A stretch of 64,000 bases of DNA from Desulfobulbus elongatus DSM 2908 (GTDB taxonomy: Bacteria; Desulfobacterota; Desulfobulbia; Desulfobulbales; Desulfobulbaceae), in contig NZ_JHZB01000009.1 of assembly GCF_000621145.1 (NCBI RefSeq), forward strand, positions 56,636-120,635, in the 5' to 3' direction. The notes below the pieces were generated by a model that did not search any database, was not told the origin of the DNA, and worked only from the letters and a program-made list of their open reading frames with translations. A program made the translations under genes and the position numbers. This document shows, piece after piece, positions 41,820-50,778 of this stretch (position 1 is its first letter; each line of letters opens with the position of its first letter).

Positions 41820-43354
41820 AGCGTCTCTCCCCGGTTGGCATCGGCCGGCGGCGTTTCCTCCCAGGGCAGGTGCAGGGTGACCTGTCCAGCCGTGCGGGAT
41901 GTTCTGCCTGCAAGGTGCATGGTCAACGACAAGGTTCCGTTTTCGACTGCCAGCGTGAACTCGTCCGGAGGGGCCAGGCCGGCCTGATGCAGACTTTCCA
42001 GAAAAACGGCGCGAAGCTGCGATGCCGTCGCCAGCGGCTGTTGCCGCTGTTCGGCAAAAAGCCAGTTGAGCAGCCGCCGGACGAGCAACTGCTGATCGAG
42101 ATCCGTGCCGTCGGCCAGCGGCATGGCGGCGAATCCCAGCCGGTGCGGCCCCAGGGCCAGTAAGGGGGCAAAGCCCGCCCGCTGCAACTGCTCGCTACGA
42201 TCCCCGGAGGACGCCACCTCCATGGCCGCCCCTTCGCCCGGCGGGTCGACGGCCTGGTCCGCCACGGGAAAGGGCAAACCGCTTCGCTCCTGCTGCTGCA
42301 CGACGAGCGCGGCCAGCACCCAGATCGGACTGAGCCATGTTGGCTCGGTCGCCGGCGGGGCGATAGCCAGGTCCGCACACAGGGCATCCGGGCCGCCGGT
42401 GGCAAAACGCCCGACCGACAGGGCGAGCCAGCGGGCCTCGGACCTGGCGCGAAGCGACCGCCACTTGGCATACTGGGGACGATCCATGTGAGTGGCGAGA
42501 TACGGCAGGCGCGGCAACTCCCGCCAGGAAGAGAGCGAAAAGAAGTTCGCCCCTGCCCAGGCGAGCACCGGCGCCAGCAGGCGGTCGCCCAAGCCGGCCA
42601 GGGCGGCGAGGCTGTCCAGGTCGCGCGGGGTATGATCGAAGGGCAGATCGACCAACACCAGGTCGGGCTCATCCTGGACGAGTTCCTCGACAAGCGAGGG
42701 CAGCAGTTCGGGCAGATCGTCGCGATCGACATCAAACAGGCGCCATTGCAGCCGGCCCTGGCCGAGGTCATGCAGCCAGCCCAAGCCGCGCCACGCCGCC
42801 ACCCGCTTGCGGTAGTCGGGATGGGCCAGGATGTGTTCGAGCAGCACGGCAAGCCGGCTGTCGATGTCGCGGCGCCAGGCGGACACGGCGGGTGCCTGGC
42901 CAGGGGCATCCTCTCTGCCCGGCGGCAAGGCGACCAGATCGAGCAGGTCGTCCACGGCGCTGCGGCCGGCGGCGACTGCACCGTTGTCGTCAGGCGCACC
43001 ATCCAGCCAGTCGCCCGTCAATTGCGGCCAGCGTTGCCGCAGTTCGGCGGCGATGCGCGCCGGCGGGGTTCCCTGGTCAGCCGATTGCAGATACGCGCGG
43101 GCCGCGGCAAGATCGGCCAGGGGTGGGGTGCGCGGCACCCATCCCGCCGGGGTCAGGCCGTCGGCAGGGTGCAGGGCCACGGCGATGCGGCCGGCGGCAG
43201 CCAGTTCACGGGGGACCTCCAGCACGCAGTGCCCGCCAAGGGCGGCCATCGCCTCGGCAAGATCCTCCCGCGCCCGCACGGCATGGCCCGGCCGGCGGCC
43301 GATGCCGGCGGCAAAGGGAGCCAGGACGGCGATATTCCGGAAATCTCCGCGCAT
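41816..43354 (-). CDS. TssB/TssC-like sheath-related fusion protein
   Basis: A 512-residue protein. The first ~90 residues (FRNIAVLAPFAAGI...RIAVALHPADGLTPAGWVPRTPPLADLAAARAYLQ) follow the TssB pattern of a first strand, then the 'F-x-P-x-x-I...P-x-L-x-x-L-x-x-R-x-x-L' segment. The rest resembles TssC: DIDSRLAVLLEHILAHPDYRKRVAAWRGLGWLHD corresponds to the TssC 'H-x-x-F-Q-x-L-E-x-x-W-R-x-L' helix, and MDRPQYAKWRSLRARSEARWLALSVGRF corresponds to MPQYAKWQSFRESEDSRNVALTLPHF of the real TssC here. It appears as a single-chain sheath-like protein encoded next to VgrG, far from tssBC. The role is unknown; a baseplate or sheath-initiation piece is one idea. Confidence 0.65.
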   Translation of the reverse strand: MRGDFRNIAVLAPFAAGIGRRPGHAVRAREDLAEAMAALGGHCVLEVPRELAAAGRIAVALHPADGLTPAGWVPRTPPLADLAAARAYLQSADQGTPPARIAAELRQRWPQLTGDWLDGAPDDNGAVAAGRSAVDDLLDLVALPPGREDAPGQAPAVSAWRRDIDSRLAVLLEHILAHPDYRKRVAAWRGLGWLHDLGQGRLQWRLFDVDRDDLPELLPSLVEELVQDEPDLVLVDLPFDHTPRDLDSLAALAGLGDRLLAPVLAWAGANFFSLSSWRELPRLPYLATHMDRPQYAKWRSLRARSEARWLALSVGRFATGGPDALCADLAIAPPATEPTWLSPIWVLAALVVQQQERSGLPFPVADQAVDPPGEGAAMEVASSGDRSEQLQRAGFAPLLALGPHRLGFAAMPLADGTDLDQQLLVRRLLNWLFAEQRQQPLATASQLRAVFLESLHQAGLAPPDEFTLAVENGTLSLTMHLAGRTSRTAGQVTLHLPWEETPPADANRGETL

Positions 43355-43370
43355 GGGTATTACCGTGATC

Positions 43371-44156
43371 TCAAGGAATGCAGGCGGTTTGCATCACGAA
43401 CACCTCGGCCACGTCACCGGCGGCATAGGGACCGAAAAGAAGCGATGCCGGCGCCCCGTCGATCTTGACGTAATGCGAATCCGCAGGGGTGATCTCGTTG
43501 CGCACCGCCCAGGCGCTGTATTCCGTCTCGCCCAGGCAAAGCGTCAGCCCCTGTTCCGGATATTCGAGCACCGCCTTCTGCGGCAATTGCCCAGCCGGAC
43601 CGACCCCCTGGAAGACGATTTTTCCCTCCGGGGCGACGCCGACCAAGGAGCCTGCCCAGGAGGCGTCGATGGGCCCGACTTCGAGCCAAGTGCCGTAGCC
43701 CTCGTGGGCATGGACCCCCAGGCGATACGGCAACGGTGGCGCTGCCGCGGGCGGGCGATGGGCCGCGGCCACCAATTTCGCCCCCAGGGTCGGGGCCGTC
43801 AGCGGCAGGATCTCCGCGCCCTGAAACGGCATGGGCAGTTGCGCCGCAGTCATTTTCCCCGTGCGGTCGAGCCAGACAAGGACCGGCCCTTGCCGGCGTT
43901 GTTGCGCCGCGCTGAGCGCCAGCAGGGTCAGCCCGAAACCGACACTAGCGGCAACGGGCTTGCTGCCGCCGACAACAACCCATACCGCGACCGCCGGGTC
44001 CACGATCCGGTCCAGCGCTCCCTTCCAGGCAATCTTGCCCAGATCGTCCGTCCAGAAATGGCCCTCGGCCGCCAGACCGTACTGCCTGATGGTGGCGAGC
44101 AGGGAGCCGACCACGGCCGGATCCTTGTCAAGCGACGTCACCCAGACCTGCTTCAT
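43371..44156 (-). CDS. Unknown T6SS-linked protein
   Basis: A 261-residue protein with no recognised family. The N-terminal ~110 residues alternate strands and helices (MKQVWVTSLDKDPAVVGSLLATIRQYGLAAEG...VAVWVVVGG...GPVLVWLD) in a Rossmann- or TIR-like rhythm. A Pro-rich linker (AAAHRPPAAAPPLPYRL) leads to a beta-rich C-terminal half. No signal peptide. It overlaps the clpV stop in ATGA and precedes the TssB/TssC-like gene by 16 bases, so it probably works with one of these. Confidence 0.6.
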   Translation of the reverse strand: MKQVWVTSLDKDPAVVGSLLATIRQYGLAAEGHFWTDDLGKIAWKGALDRIVDPAVAVWVVVGGSKPVAASVGFGLTLLALSAAQQRRQGPVLVWLDRTGKMTAAQLPMPFQGAEILPLTAPTLGAKLVAAAHRPPAAAPPLPYRLGVHAHEGYGTWLEVGPIDASWAGSLVGVAPEGKIVFQGVGPAGQLPQKAVLEYPEQGLTLCLGETEYSAWAVRNEITPADSHYVKIDGAPASLLFGPYAAGDVAEVFVMQTACIP

Positions 44157-46813
44157 GCCCCCTCCTCCGGCTCTCCGCCGCCCTCGTCTGTGAAGTGATA
44201 CTGGAAGGTGCCGTCGTCGTCAACGTCGAGATGGACGGCGGCGGGCATCTCCCCCTCGCTCAGATGGTGGAGAATGGCCTGCGACAGTTTCGGCAGCACG
44301 TTGGCGTTGAGGATATAATCGATGTTCCGCGCCCCGGTTTCAACCTCGGTGCAGCGGGCGGTGATGACATCGATCACCTGGTCGGCAAAGGTCAGGGCCA
44401 TCTTGTTGTTCTGCCACAGCGTCTTCCGCACGCGCCCGAGCTTGAGCTGGACAATGCCGCGCATGGCCTCGGCGCCCAGGCTGAAAAAGGGCACGATGGT
44501 CATCCGGGCGAGCAGGGCCGGCTTGAAATGGTGGGAAAGAATCGGCCGGATGGCCCCGGTCAGGGTGTCCATGGCCAGGTCGGCGCTGCCCGCCGTCATC
44601 TCCTGGATGACATCAGAGGCCAGGTTGCTGGTCAGGATGATGACCGTGTTCCTGAAGTTGATCTCCTTGCCCTCACCGTCGGTCATGGTGCCCTTGTCAA
44701 ACACCTGGTAAAACAGCTCCATCACGTCCAGGTGCGCCTTTTCCACCTCGTCGAGCAGAACCACCGAGTAGGGCTTTTGCCGCACAGCCTCGGTCAGCAT
44801 GCCGCCCTCGCCGTAGCCCACGTATCCCGGCGGCGAGCCGATCAGGCGGCTGGTGGTGTGCGCCTCCTGGAATTCCGACATGTTGATCGAAATCGTGCTC
44901 TTCTCGCTGCCGAACATCAGGTCCGCCAGGGCCAGGGCCGATTCGGTCTTGCCGACGCCGCTCGGGCCGACAAAGAGGAAGACGCCCAGGGGCTGGTTCG
45001 GATTCTTGATGCCGGCCTTGGCGCTGCGCAGCACCTCGCCCAGGGTGACCAGGGCCTGATCCTGGCCCTTGATGCGCGCGCCGAGCCGTTCTTCCAGCAC
45101 GAGCATGGTGCCGGCCTCGTCGCGCAGCATCCTGCCCAGAGGGATGCCGGTCCAGTCGGAGACCACCTTGGCCACGATGTCGGGACTCACCTCGATGTGC
45201 ATCAGCGGGGTGTCGCCCTGAAGCGCGTCCATGGCGGCGCTGGCCTCCTCGAGTTCCCGCTGGGCGGCGGCCCTGGCCTCGCCGCCCTCCTCCTCGGACT
45301 GCCGCATCTTGTTGCGCAGTTCCAGCACCACGCAGGCGCGTTCCTGGATCTGCAGCCAGCGCTGCCGCAGCTGCTCGGCCTTGCCGGTGGCGGTCTCGAT
45401 AGTGGCGATCATGCCGGCCAGGGCCTCCTCGTCGATGGCGACGCCGTTGGTCCGGTCGCGTTCGAGCGCCTTTTTGCTCCGCTCGGCCGCCTGCACCTGC
45501 CGCTCGAGGTCTTCCAGTTCCGGCGGCTTGGTGGTGAGGTTGATCTTGACGCGGGCGCAGGCGGTGTCGAGCAGATCAATGGCCTTGTCCGGGAGGAACC
45601 GGCCGGTGATGTAGCGATCGGCCAGTTCGGCCGCCGCCTTGGCGGCGTCGTCGCGCACGATGACCCCGTGCGACCGCTCGTAGCCCTCCTTGAGGCCGCG
45701 CAGGATGAGGATGGTGTCGTCGACGCTGGGCGGGTCCAGCTTGACCGGCTGGAACCGCCGGGCCAGGGCCGGGTCCTTCTCGAAATATTTCTTGTATTCG
45801 CTCCAGGTCGTGGCCGCCACGGTGCGCAGTTCGCCGCGGGCCAAGGCCGGTTTGAGCAGGTTGGCCGCGTCGCTGCCGCCGGCGCTGCCACCGGCGCCGA
45901 TCAGGGTATGGGCCTCGTCGATGAACAGGACGATCGGCTTTTCCGACGCCTTGATCTCGCTGATCACGCCGCGCAGACGGTTCTCGAACTCGCCCTTCAT
46001 GCCGGCGCCGGCTTCGAGCAGCCCCATGTCCAGTTCCAGCAGGATGTTGTCCCGGAGCACCTCGGGGATGTCGTTTTCGACGATGCGCAGCGCCAGCCCC
46101 TCGACCACCGCCGTCTTGCCTACCCCCGGTTCGCCCACGCAGATGGGATTGTTTTTCCGCCGCCGGGCCAGGATGTCGACCATCTGCCGGATCTCCTGAT
46201 CGCGGCCGAAGACCGGGTCGATCTTGCCCTCACGCGCCTTTTGCGTGAAATCGTTGCAGAAACGGGCGATAAAACTGTCGCCGGCCCGGCCCTGCCCCAC
46301 ATCGCCGCCCGAGGCCGGGGCCGCAGCCGGCGCCGGTTTTTCCAGCGAGCCCTTGGTCAGGGTCCAGAAATCCCGAAGCAGGTTTTCCCGGTTGATCGTT
46401 TTGAGCATGTCGACATAGGCACCGTCGCCATAGGCGATCGGTTTGGCCAGGAAGGCCAGCAGCACCCCGCCGGAGCGGATGGAGCGCTCCTGCAGGTCGA
46501 CCGAACTCGTCAGCCAGGCGTCCTGCAGCAATTCCAGCAGGGCCGGGGAAAAGGCCGGCTTACCGGAGTTGCCCGTCTTGTACTCCTCGAGCACCGCTTC
46601 GAGGGCGTGTCTCAGACGGCCGGTGTCGATGTCGCAGGCCACGGCGATCAAGCCCCAGTCGCTGCGCATGTCCTCCAGCAGTTTGACAAACAGGTGTTCG
46701 ACCGTGACCTCGTAATGCGTCCGGGAGACGCTCAGGCCGGCAGCGGCCTGCAGGCTGGTGGTCAGATAGGGATTGAGACGCAGAAGCAAGGACTTGATAT
46801 CGACTTTGATCAT
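44153..46813 (-). CDS. clpV: ClpV (TssH) sheath-recycling ATPase
   Basis: An 886-residue AAA+ protein from ATG 46813 (AAGGAG upstream). It has an N-terminal ClpV domain, D1 Walker A GEPGVGKTAVVEG with FIDEAHTLIGAGG, a ClpB-type middle coiled coil, D2 Walker A GPSGVGKTESALAL with LLDEVEKAH, and a C-terminal D2-small domain. The GAGGSAGGSDAANLLKPALARGELR stretch is typical of ClpV. It disassembles contracted TssBC sheaths in the cytoplasm. Confidence 0.96.
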   Translation of the reverse strand: MIKVDIKSLLLRLNPYLTTSLQAAAGLSVSRTHYEVTVEHLFVKLLEDMRSDWGLIAVACDIDTGRLRHALEAVLEEYKTGNSGKPAFSPALLELLQDAWLTSSVDLQERSIRSGGVLLAFLAKPIAYGDGAYVDMLKTINRENLLRDFWTLTKGSLEKPAPAAAPASGGDVGQGRAGDSFIARFCNDFTQKAREGKIDPVFGRDQEIRQMVDILARRRKNNPICVGEPGVGKTAVVEGLALRIVENDIPEVLRDNILLELDMGLLEAGAGMKGEFENRLRGVISEIKASEKPIVLFIDEAHTLIGAGGSAGGSDAANLLKPALARGELRTVAATTWSEYKKYFEKDPALARRFQPVKLDPPSVDDTILILRGLKEGYERSHGVIVRDDAAKAAAELADRYITGRFLPDKAIDLLDTACARVKINLTTKPPELEDLERQVQAAERSKKALERDRTNGVAIDEEALAGMIATIETATGKAEQLRQRWLQIQERACVVLELRNKMRQSEEEGGEARAAAQRELEEASAAMDALQGDTPLMHIEVSPDIVAKVVSDWTGIPLGRMLRDEAGTMLVLEERLGARIKGQDQALVTLGEVLRSAKAGIKNPNQPLGVFLFVGPSGVGKTESALALADLMFGSEKSTISINMSEFQEAHTTSRLIGSPPGYVGYGEGGMLTEAVRQKPYSVVLLDEVEKAHLDVMELFYQVFDKGTMTDGEGKEINFRNTVIILTSNLASDVIQEMTAGSADLAMDTLTGAIRPILSHHFKPALLARMTIVPFFSLGAEAMRGIVQLKLGRVRKTLWQNNKMALTFADQVIDVITARCTEVETGARNIDYILNANVLPKLSQAILHHLSEGEMPAAVHLDVDDDGTFQYHFTDEGGGEPEEGA

Positions 46814-46823
46814 GCTTTTCTCC

Positions 46824-47885
46824 TTAGCGGTGGGAGTGGACCGAATCTGAAGGGGTGTGAGCGCCGATTTCCGGTCCGGCGAGGGTGACGGCCAAGGGTT
46901 GTGCCGAACTGGAGCTCTCGGTCTGCAGCCAGGTGTTCCACCCGAGCCGCGACCACTGCCGGCCTCCGAGCGTGACGGCCTGGACATCGCGCGCCGGCAG
47001 CGACAGGACCATGTCCCAGGCCAACGGGCGATCCACATAGAAACGAACCAGTTGCACCACCTCGGCAAAGGCGGGTCGGTCGGGCAGCAGATCGTGAAAC
47101 TGCTCGGCGGTGTGCGCCTCGATGTGCAGTTGAAACTTGCCGCCACGCTCGGCCATCTCCTGGCCGAGAACAGTGTCTTCGCCCAGGCTGTGGCCCTGTT
47201 GGCCCAACAGGAGCCGCTGCTGGACGGGGATCGCCACCAGGCGTTGCACGCATTGGCGGACCTCGACCTGATCGCTGTCGAGGAAATCCCGAATCATGGC
47301 CTGCAATCCCGCCGCGCTGTGCGGCGCCTGGGTGGTCAGGCCGATATAGCGCAGCAGGCGGACGGGATGGCGGACGCGGTCGCGCCACACCTGTTCCGGC
47401 AGCCCCAAAAGGGCAAAGAGCCGTTCGCGCGTTTCCGCGTTTTGCCGTTCGTGCAGTTGGTAGGCGAGCTGGTACTTGGCCCAGCCCCGGAAGAACAAGT
47501 CGTACAGGCCGGTATTGAGCACATCGAAAAAACGGCGCGACAGGTCCTGACCTTCCCGCCATTCATCCAGGAGTTCCTCGGTATAAAAGGTGGGCAGCGG
47601 CGAGGAGGCTCCGTACAGCCCGAGAAAGGTCGCGGTCAACTGGAACCGCGAAGGCTCCTCCTCGACCGCATCGATGGCGGCGATATCGGAGGAGGAAAAC
47701 GAGAGCGAGAGTTCCGGCCGGGTGCGGACCGAGCGGCTGCGTTCCTCGTCCGACAAAATGCCGCCGGCCTCGTGCTCGAGCAGGAGGTGGAGCAGGCGCA
47801 CCGCCTGCTGGTAGGGAAAGCGCCGCGCCTGACTGACGAGGATGTCTTTCAGATCAGCGGTCTGCTGCCAAGGCGGGCCGGCCAT
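46824..47885 (-). CDS. tssG: TssG baseplate subunit
   Basis: A 353-residue protein of the TssG (VasB/ImpH) family: RRFPYQQAVRLLHLL near the N-terminus, FLGLYGASSPLPTFYTEELLDE, and the central segment RFFDVLNTGLYDLFFRGWAKYQL are characteristic. It overlaps tssF by 37 bases and has GGAGGAG before ATG 47885. It forms the baseplate wedge with TssE, F and K. Confidence 0.95.
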   Translation of the reverse strand: MAGPPWQQTADLKDILVSQARRFPYQQAVRLLHLLLEHEAGGILSDEERSRSVRTRPELSLSFSSSDIAAIDAVEEEPSRFQLTATFLGLYGASSPLPTFYTEELLDEWREGQDLSRRFFDVLNTGLYDLFFRGWAKYQLAYQLHERQNAETRERLFALLGLPEQVWRDRVRHPVRLLRYIGLTTQAPHSAAGLQAMIRDFLDSDQVEVRQCVQRLVAIPVQQRLLLGQQGHSLGEDTVLGQEMAERGGKFQLHIEAHTAEQFHDLLPDRPAFAEVVQLVRFYVDRPLAWDMVLSLPARDVQAVTLGGRQWSRLGWNTWLQTESSSSAQPLAVTLAGPEIGAHTPSDSVHSHR

Positions 47886-49588
47886 CGGAACTCCTCCCCA
47901 GAGTCGACATCAACCATGACAAATTCGGTGAAGCAGTTGAGTCCGCTGTATTCACCGAGAAACAGATCGAGCACCGAACCGAACAGGCAGAGATCGCCGA
48001 CCCCGGAAAAATGGGCGCTTCGCACCCTGACGACGATCTCCTGCCCGCGCAGCATGATTCCTTGCACGATGCGATCCAGCGGTCGGATGCTCATCTCTTC
48101 CAGCCCCTCGATCCGCTTGCGCATGGCCGCCACCTTCTGCCGATCCCGGTCGTGCATCGCCAGGTAGGCCTCCAGCAATGAACGCACTCCCTCGATGTGC
48201 CCCAGCGAGGCCAGGTTCAGGGAGAGATGGGACAGGAGTTTCCACAGGCTGCCCTGGCCGATCGGCGGGTCGATCTGCAGGGTCGGCGTGGTGATGTTGG
48301 CGAAGCTGAGCAAACCTGGACTGTTCGCCGTTTCCCGGCAAATGTCGCCGAGCAGCAACTGCTCCGGCTGTCGGCCGTTGGTGCAGGTCAGGTCCACGGC
48401 CAGGGTTTCGTCGTTCTGAAAGATGCTGGTGCCGGGATAGCTGAAATCGAGAAAGGTTTCCACCTGGCCGTGAACCGGCGAGATCCTGCGGATCACCTGG
48501 TAGACCGGCGCGTCGCGTTCGACCTCGGCAAAATCGTCGACCGGCCGGTAGACGCGCTGCTGCACCGTGCCCCGGGTGAAGCCGACCACCTGGTCGACGG
48601 TGTAGACGGAAAAGGCGTGGGGCCGGCGCTGCGAGGGGTTGATCCGCACCCTGGGCTTGGTGGGATCGAGCGGCACGGGCTCGGCATCGAGCGAGAACAG
48701 GTTGACCGCCGGCGTGACGCCCACCATGAAGCTGTCGGCCTGCAGCGGCGGGACCGGATGGTTTTCCGCCAAACGGCCCAGGTCGAACCGGATCCGGAAC
48801 CGGTTGCCGGCACCGCGCCCGCGCCACTGGTCCCAGCCGTCCAGTTGCAGGAACAGCATCTTCTGCGGCAGGGAAAAATATTCCTGGAGGATCTGAAATC
48901 CCGCGAAGACCCGCCGGGGATAGGGAAAAAGCGCCCCCTCGTTCTGGAAGCCGAAAGGCCGCAGCATGCGGGCGGGCAGACGCAGACTCTCGCCGCCGTT
49001 GCCTGCTTCCAGGGTTATTCCCTCGAGATTCCTGGTGAGATGGAAAAACAGGTTGGCGGCCGTGTTCAGCGGGCCGCCGAGGTACAGCAGAAACTGGTCC
49101 GGCTGCCACTGGCCGAGATCGATATTGAACAGTTCGAAATCAAGAACGATGCTGCTGGTTCCGGGGCCCTGCTGCACATATTCGCTTTGCAGCAGGCGCA
49201 ACGGATGGACCTCGAGATCGAAGCAGGTCCGGAACTGACAGGATTCTCCGTCGACGGGCCGGCTCGCCAATACCGTGCCCCGCTGTACCCGGACCGACTC
49301 CATCACGCTCGGCTTCGGCGTGAAGGCGACCAGGGCCAGCGAGGGAATGGGGCGGAGATAGTGCGGGAAAACGAGACCCGTCAACGTGTGGATCAATTCG
49401 GGAAATTCGTCGTCGATCCGTTCGCTGACCAGCCCGGTGAGAAAGGCAACCCCCTCCAGCAGCCGCTCCACGTCCGGGTCCCGCGACTCCCCGCCGAGAA
49501 AGGGCGCCACGGCGGGATGCACGCGGGAGAACTCCTTGGCGAGTTCCCGCAGGTTTTGGAGCTGTTGCTGGTAGTAGCGTTGACTCAC
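47849..49588 (-). CDS. tssF: TssF baseplate subunit
   Basis: A 579-residue TssF (VasA/ImpG). The N-terminus YYQQQLQNLRELAKEFSRVHPAVAPFLGG and DPDVERLLEGVAFLTGLVSERIDDEFPEL is the family hallmark. The start appears to be GTG at 49588, 18 bases after tssE. It is the core wedge protein of the baseplate. Confidence 0.95.
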   Translation of the reverse strand: MSQRYYQQQLQNLRELAKEFSRVHPAVAPFLGGESRDPDVERLLEGVAFLTGLVSERIDDEFPELIHTLTGLVFPHYLRPIPSLALVAFTPKPSVMESVRVQRGTVLASRPVDGESCQFRTCFDLEVHPLRLLQSEYVQQGPGTSSIVLDFELFNIDLGQWQPDQFLLYLGGPLNTAANLFFHLTRNLEGITLEAGNGGESLRLPARMLRPFGFQNEGALFPYPRRVFAGFQILQEYFSLPQKMLFLQLDGWDQWRGRGAGNRFRIRFDLGRLAENHPVPPLQADSFMVGVTPAVNLFSLDAEPVPLDPTKPRVRINPSQRRPHAFSVYTVDQVVGFTRGTVQQRVYRPVDDFAEVERDAPVYQVIRRISPVHGQVETFLDFSYPGTSIFQNDETLAVDLTCTNGRQPEQLLLGDICRETANSPGLLSFANITTPTLQIDPPIGQGSLWKLLSHLSLNLASLGHIEGVRSLLEAYLAMHDRDRQKVAAMRKRIEGLEEMSIRPLDRIVQGIMLRGQEIVVRVRSAHFSGVGDLCLFGSVLDLFLGEYSGLNCFTEFVMVDVDSGEEFRWPARLGSRPLI

Positions 49589-49606
49589 AATGCATCCAAT
49601 AAATGA

Positions 49607-50026
49607 TCAGTTGGTGACCAGAATGCTGCCGTTGGCATTGATGATCGTTTCAAACACCACCGGGATATCGGGTTGCCGGGCCAGGGCGGCTTCGAGCTTG
49701 AACTTGAGTTCCAACTGCACCCCCTCGCTTTTTTCCATGGTCACCCGCACATTGGTCAGGCGCGGTTCAAACCGCGCTATCACGCCGACCAGCACCTGCT
49801 CCATGCGGCGACCGGTATCGACGAGGCTGTCGCTGTGCACGCTGTTCATGTCGGGCAGGCCGTAGTCCGGCGCGATCTGCACGCTGCCCTGGCGGGTGTT
49901 GAGCAGCTTCTGGAGATGCGTGATGACGGAAGCCAGCTCCTGGCCGGAGGTGCACGACTGATCTTCCTCGCCGGATTGGCCGGCGCGGACCAGCCGCTCA
50001 AGAAACCGTTCGCGAAAAATGGTCAT
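49607..50026 (-). CDS. tssE: TssE (gp25-like) baseplate protein
   Basis: A 139-residue gp25/lysozyme-like baseplate subunit: FRERFLERLV, SVITHLQKLLNTRQGSVQIAPDYGLPDMN and RFEPRLTNVRV are TssE signature segments. The ribosome site is weak, and strong hairpins separate it from hcp, which probably lowers its expression relative to hcp. Confidence 0.93.
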   Translation of the reverse strand: MTIFRERFLERLVRAGQSGEEDQSCTSGQELASVITHLQKLLNTRQGSVQIAPDYGLPDMNSVHSDSLVDTGRRMEQVLVGVIARFEPRLTNVRVTMEKSEGVQLELKFKLEAALARQPDIPVVFETIINANGSILVTN

Positions 50027-50106
50027 GGGCGAAGCTCGCTACCGTCCGGTGACAACGGGCGCAAGGCGGCGGCCGGAACCACCGCCCCGCGTCGTGCCGC
50101 AGGGTG

Positions 50107-50186
50107 CCGATACCTGCCGAGGCAGGCATCGGGCGGAAGAACCGTCCCATCCCGTTCGCCGCCCGTTTCCGGACGGTGCGAACGGG
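50107..50186 (-). other. Hairpins between hcp and tssE
   Basis: An almost perfect hairpin CCGAT-a-CCTGCC / GGCAGG-c-ATCGG (50107-50132) and an 8-base stem CCCGTTCG/CGAACGGG (50151-50186) lie in the 195-base spacer. No T-tract follows. They are likely to attenuate or stabilise, giving excess Hcp. Confidence 0.55.
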
Positions 50187-50221
50187 ACGAAGGGTCATCC
50201 GCGTCCCGAGGCGTCCCCTGT

Positions 50222-50710
50222 TCACGCCTTCGGCGCCTTCCAGTCGTCCTCGGCTTCGATGCCGTCGGTCTCGTAGGTCCAGGAGATTTTTTCGTAGGTA
50301 AAGGAGACATCCTCCATGTCGTGATAGGGCTTGTTGTCGGGCAGGAAGGTCAGCGGCGTGTACTCCCGCATCTCGACAATGATCGCGTTTTCCAGCTTGA
50401 TGGTGAAATAGAGTTCCTCCTGGCCCTTGTCGTTGATCCGGTAGTACTGCAACTCCCAGGCGGTGAACCGTTCCCCCGAGCAGCAGGCCTGGAAAAGCAG
50501 GGGGCTGCTGCCGTCCTTGGCCTTGGTGATCGTCAGGGGACGATGGATCCGTTGCCCGGTCGGCAGACCGGTGTGGGTGTCGCGCGGAATTTCCACGGCG
50601 TGGTCGATCCCGTACACCAGGATCTTGCCCTCACGCCCGGCCTGGGTGCATCCGCCTTTGATCTCGCCCTGATTGGCGCCAGTCACACTCAAATACGATG
50701 TCATTGCCAT
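50222..50710 (-). CDS. hcp: Hcp (TssD) tube protein
   Basis: A 162-residue Hcp1-type protein: SYLSVTGANQGEIKGGC, then VYGIDHAVEIPRD, HRPLTITKAKDGSSPLLFQACCSGE and MEDVSFTYEKISWTYE. It forms the hexameric inner tube. It has a good ribosome site (AAGGAG) and a small hairpin in the 68-base gap before it. Confidence 0.96.
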   Translation of the reverse strand: MAMTSYLSVTGANQGEIKGGCTQAGREGKILVYGIDHAVEIPRDTHTGLPTGQRIHRPLTITKAKDGSSPLLFQACCSGERFTAWELQYYRINDKGQEELYFTIKLENAIIVEMREYTPLTFLPDNKPYHDMEDVSFTYEKISWTYETDGIEAEDDWKAPKA

Positions 50711-50778
50711 GGTTGTGTCTCCTTGTGCTGTAAAAATGGATGGTGAGTTGCTCTATCTCGCCCGCACATCGGGCAACA

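Noticed and set aside
41816..43354. Calling the 512-residue protein a TssA or effector
   Set aside because: It lacks an ImpA_N domain and toxin motifs, and its landmarks follow TssB and TssC instead.
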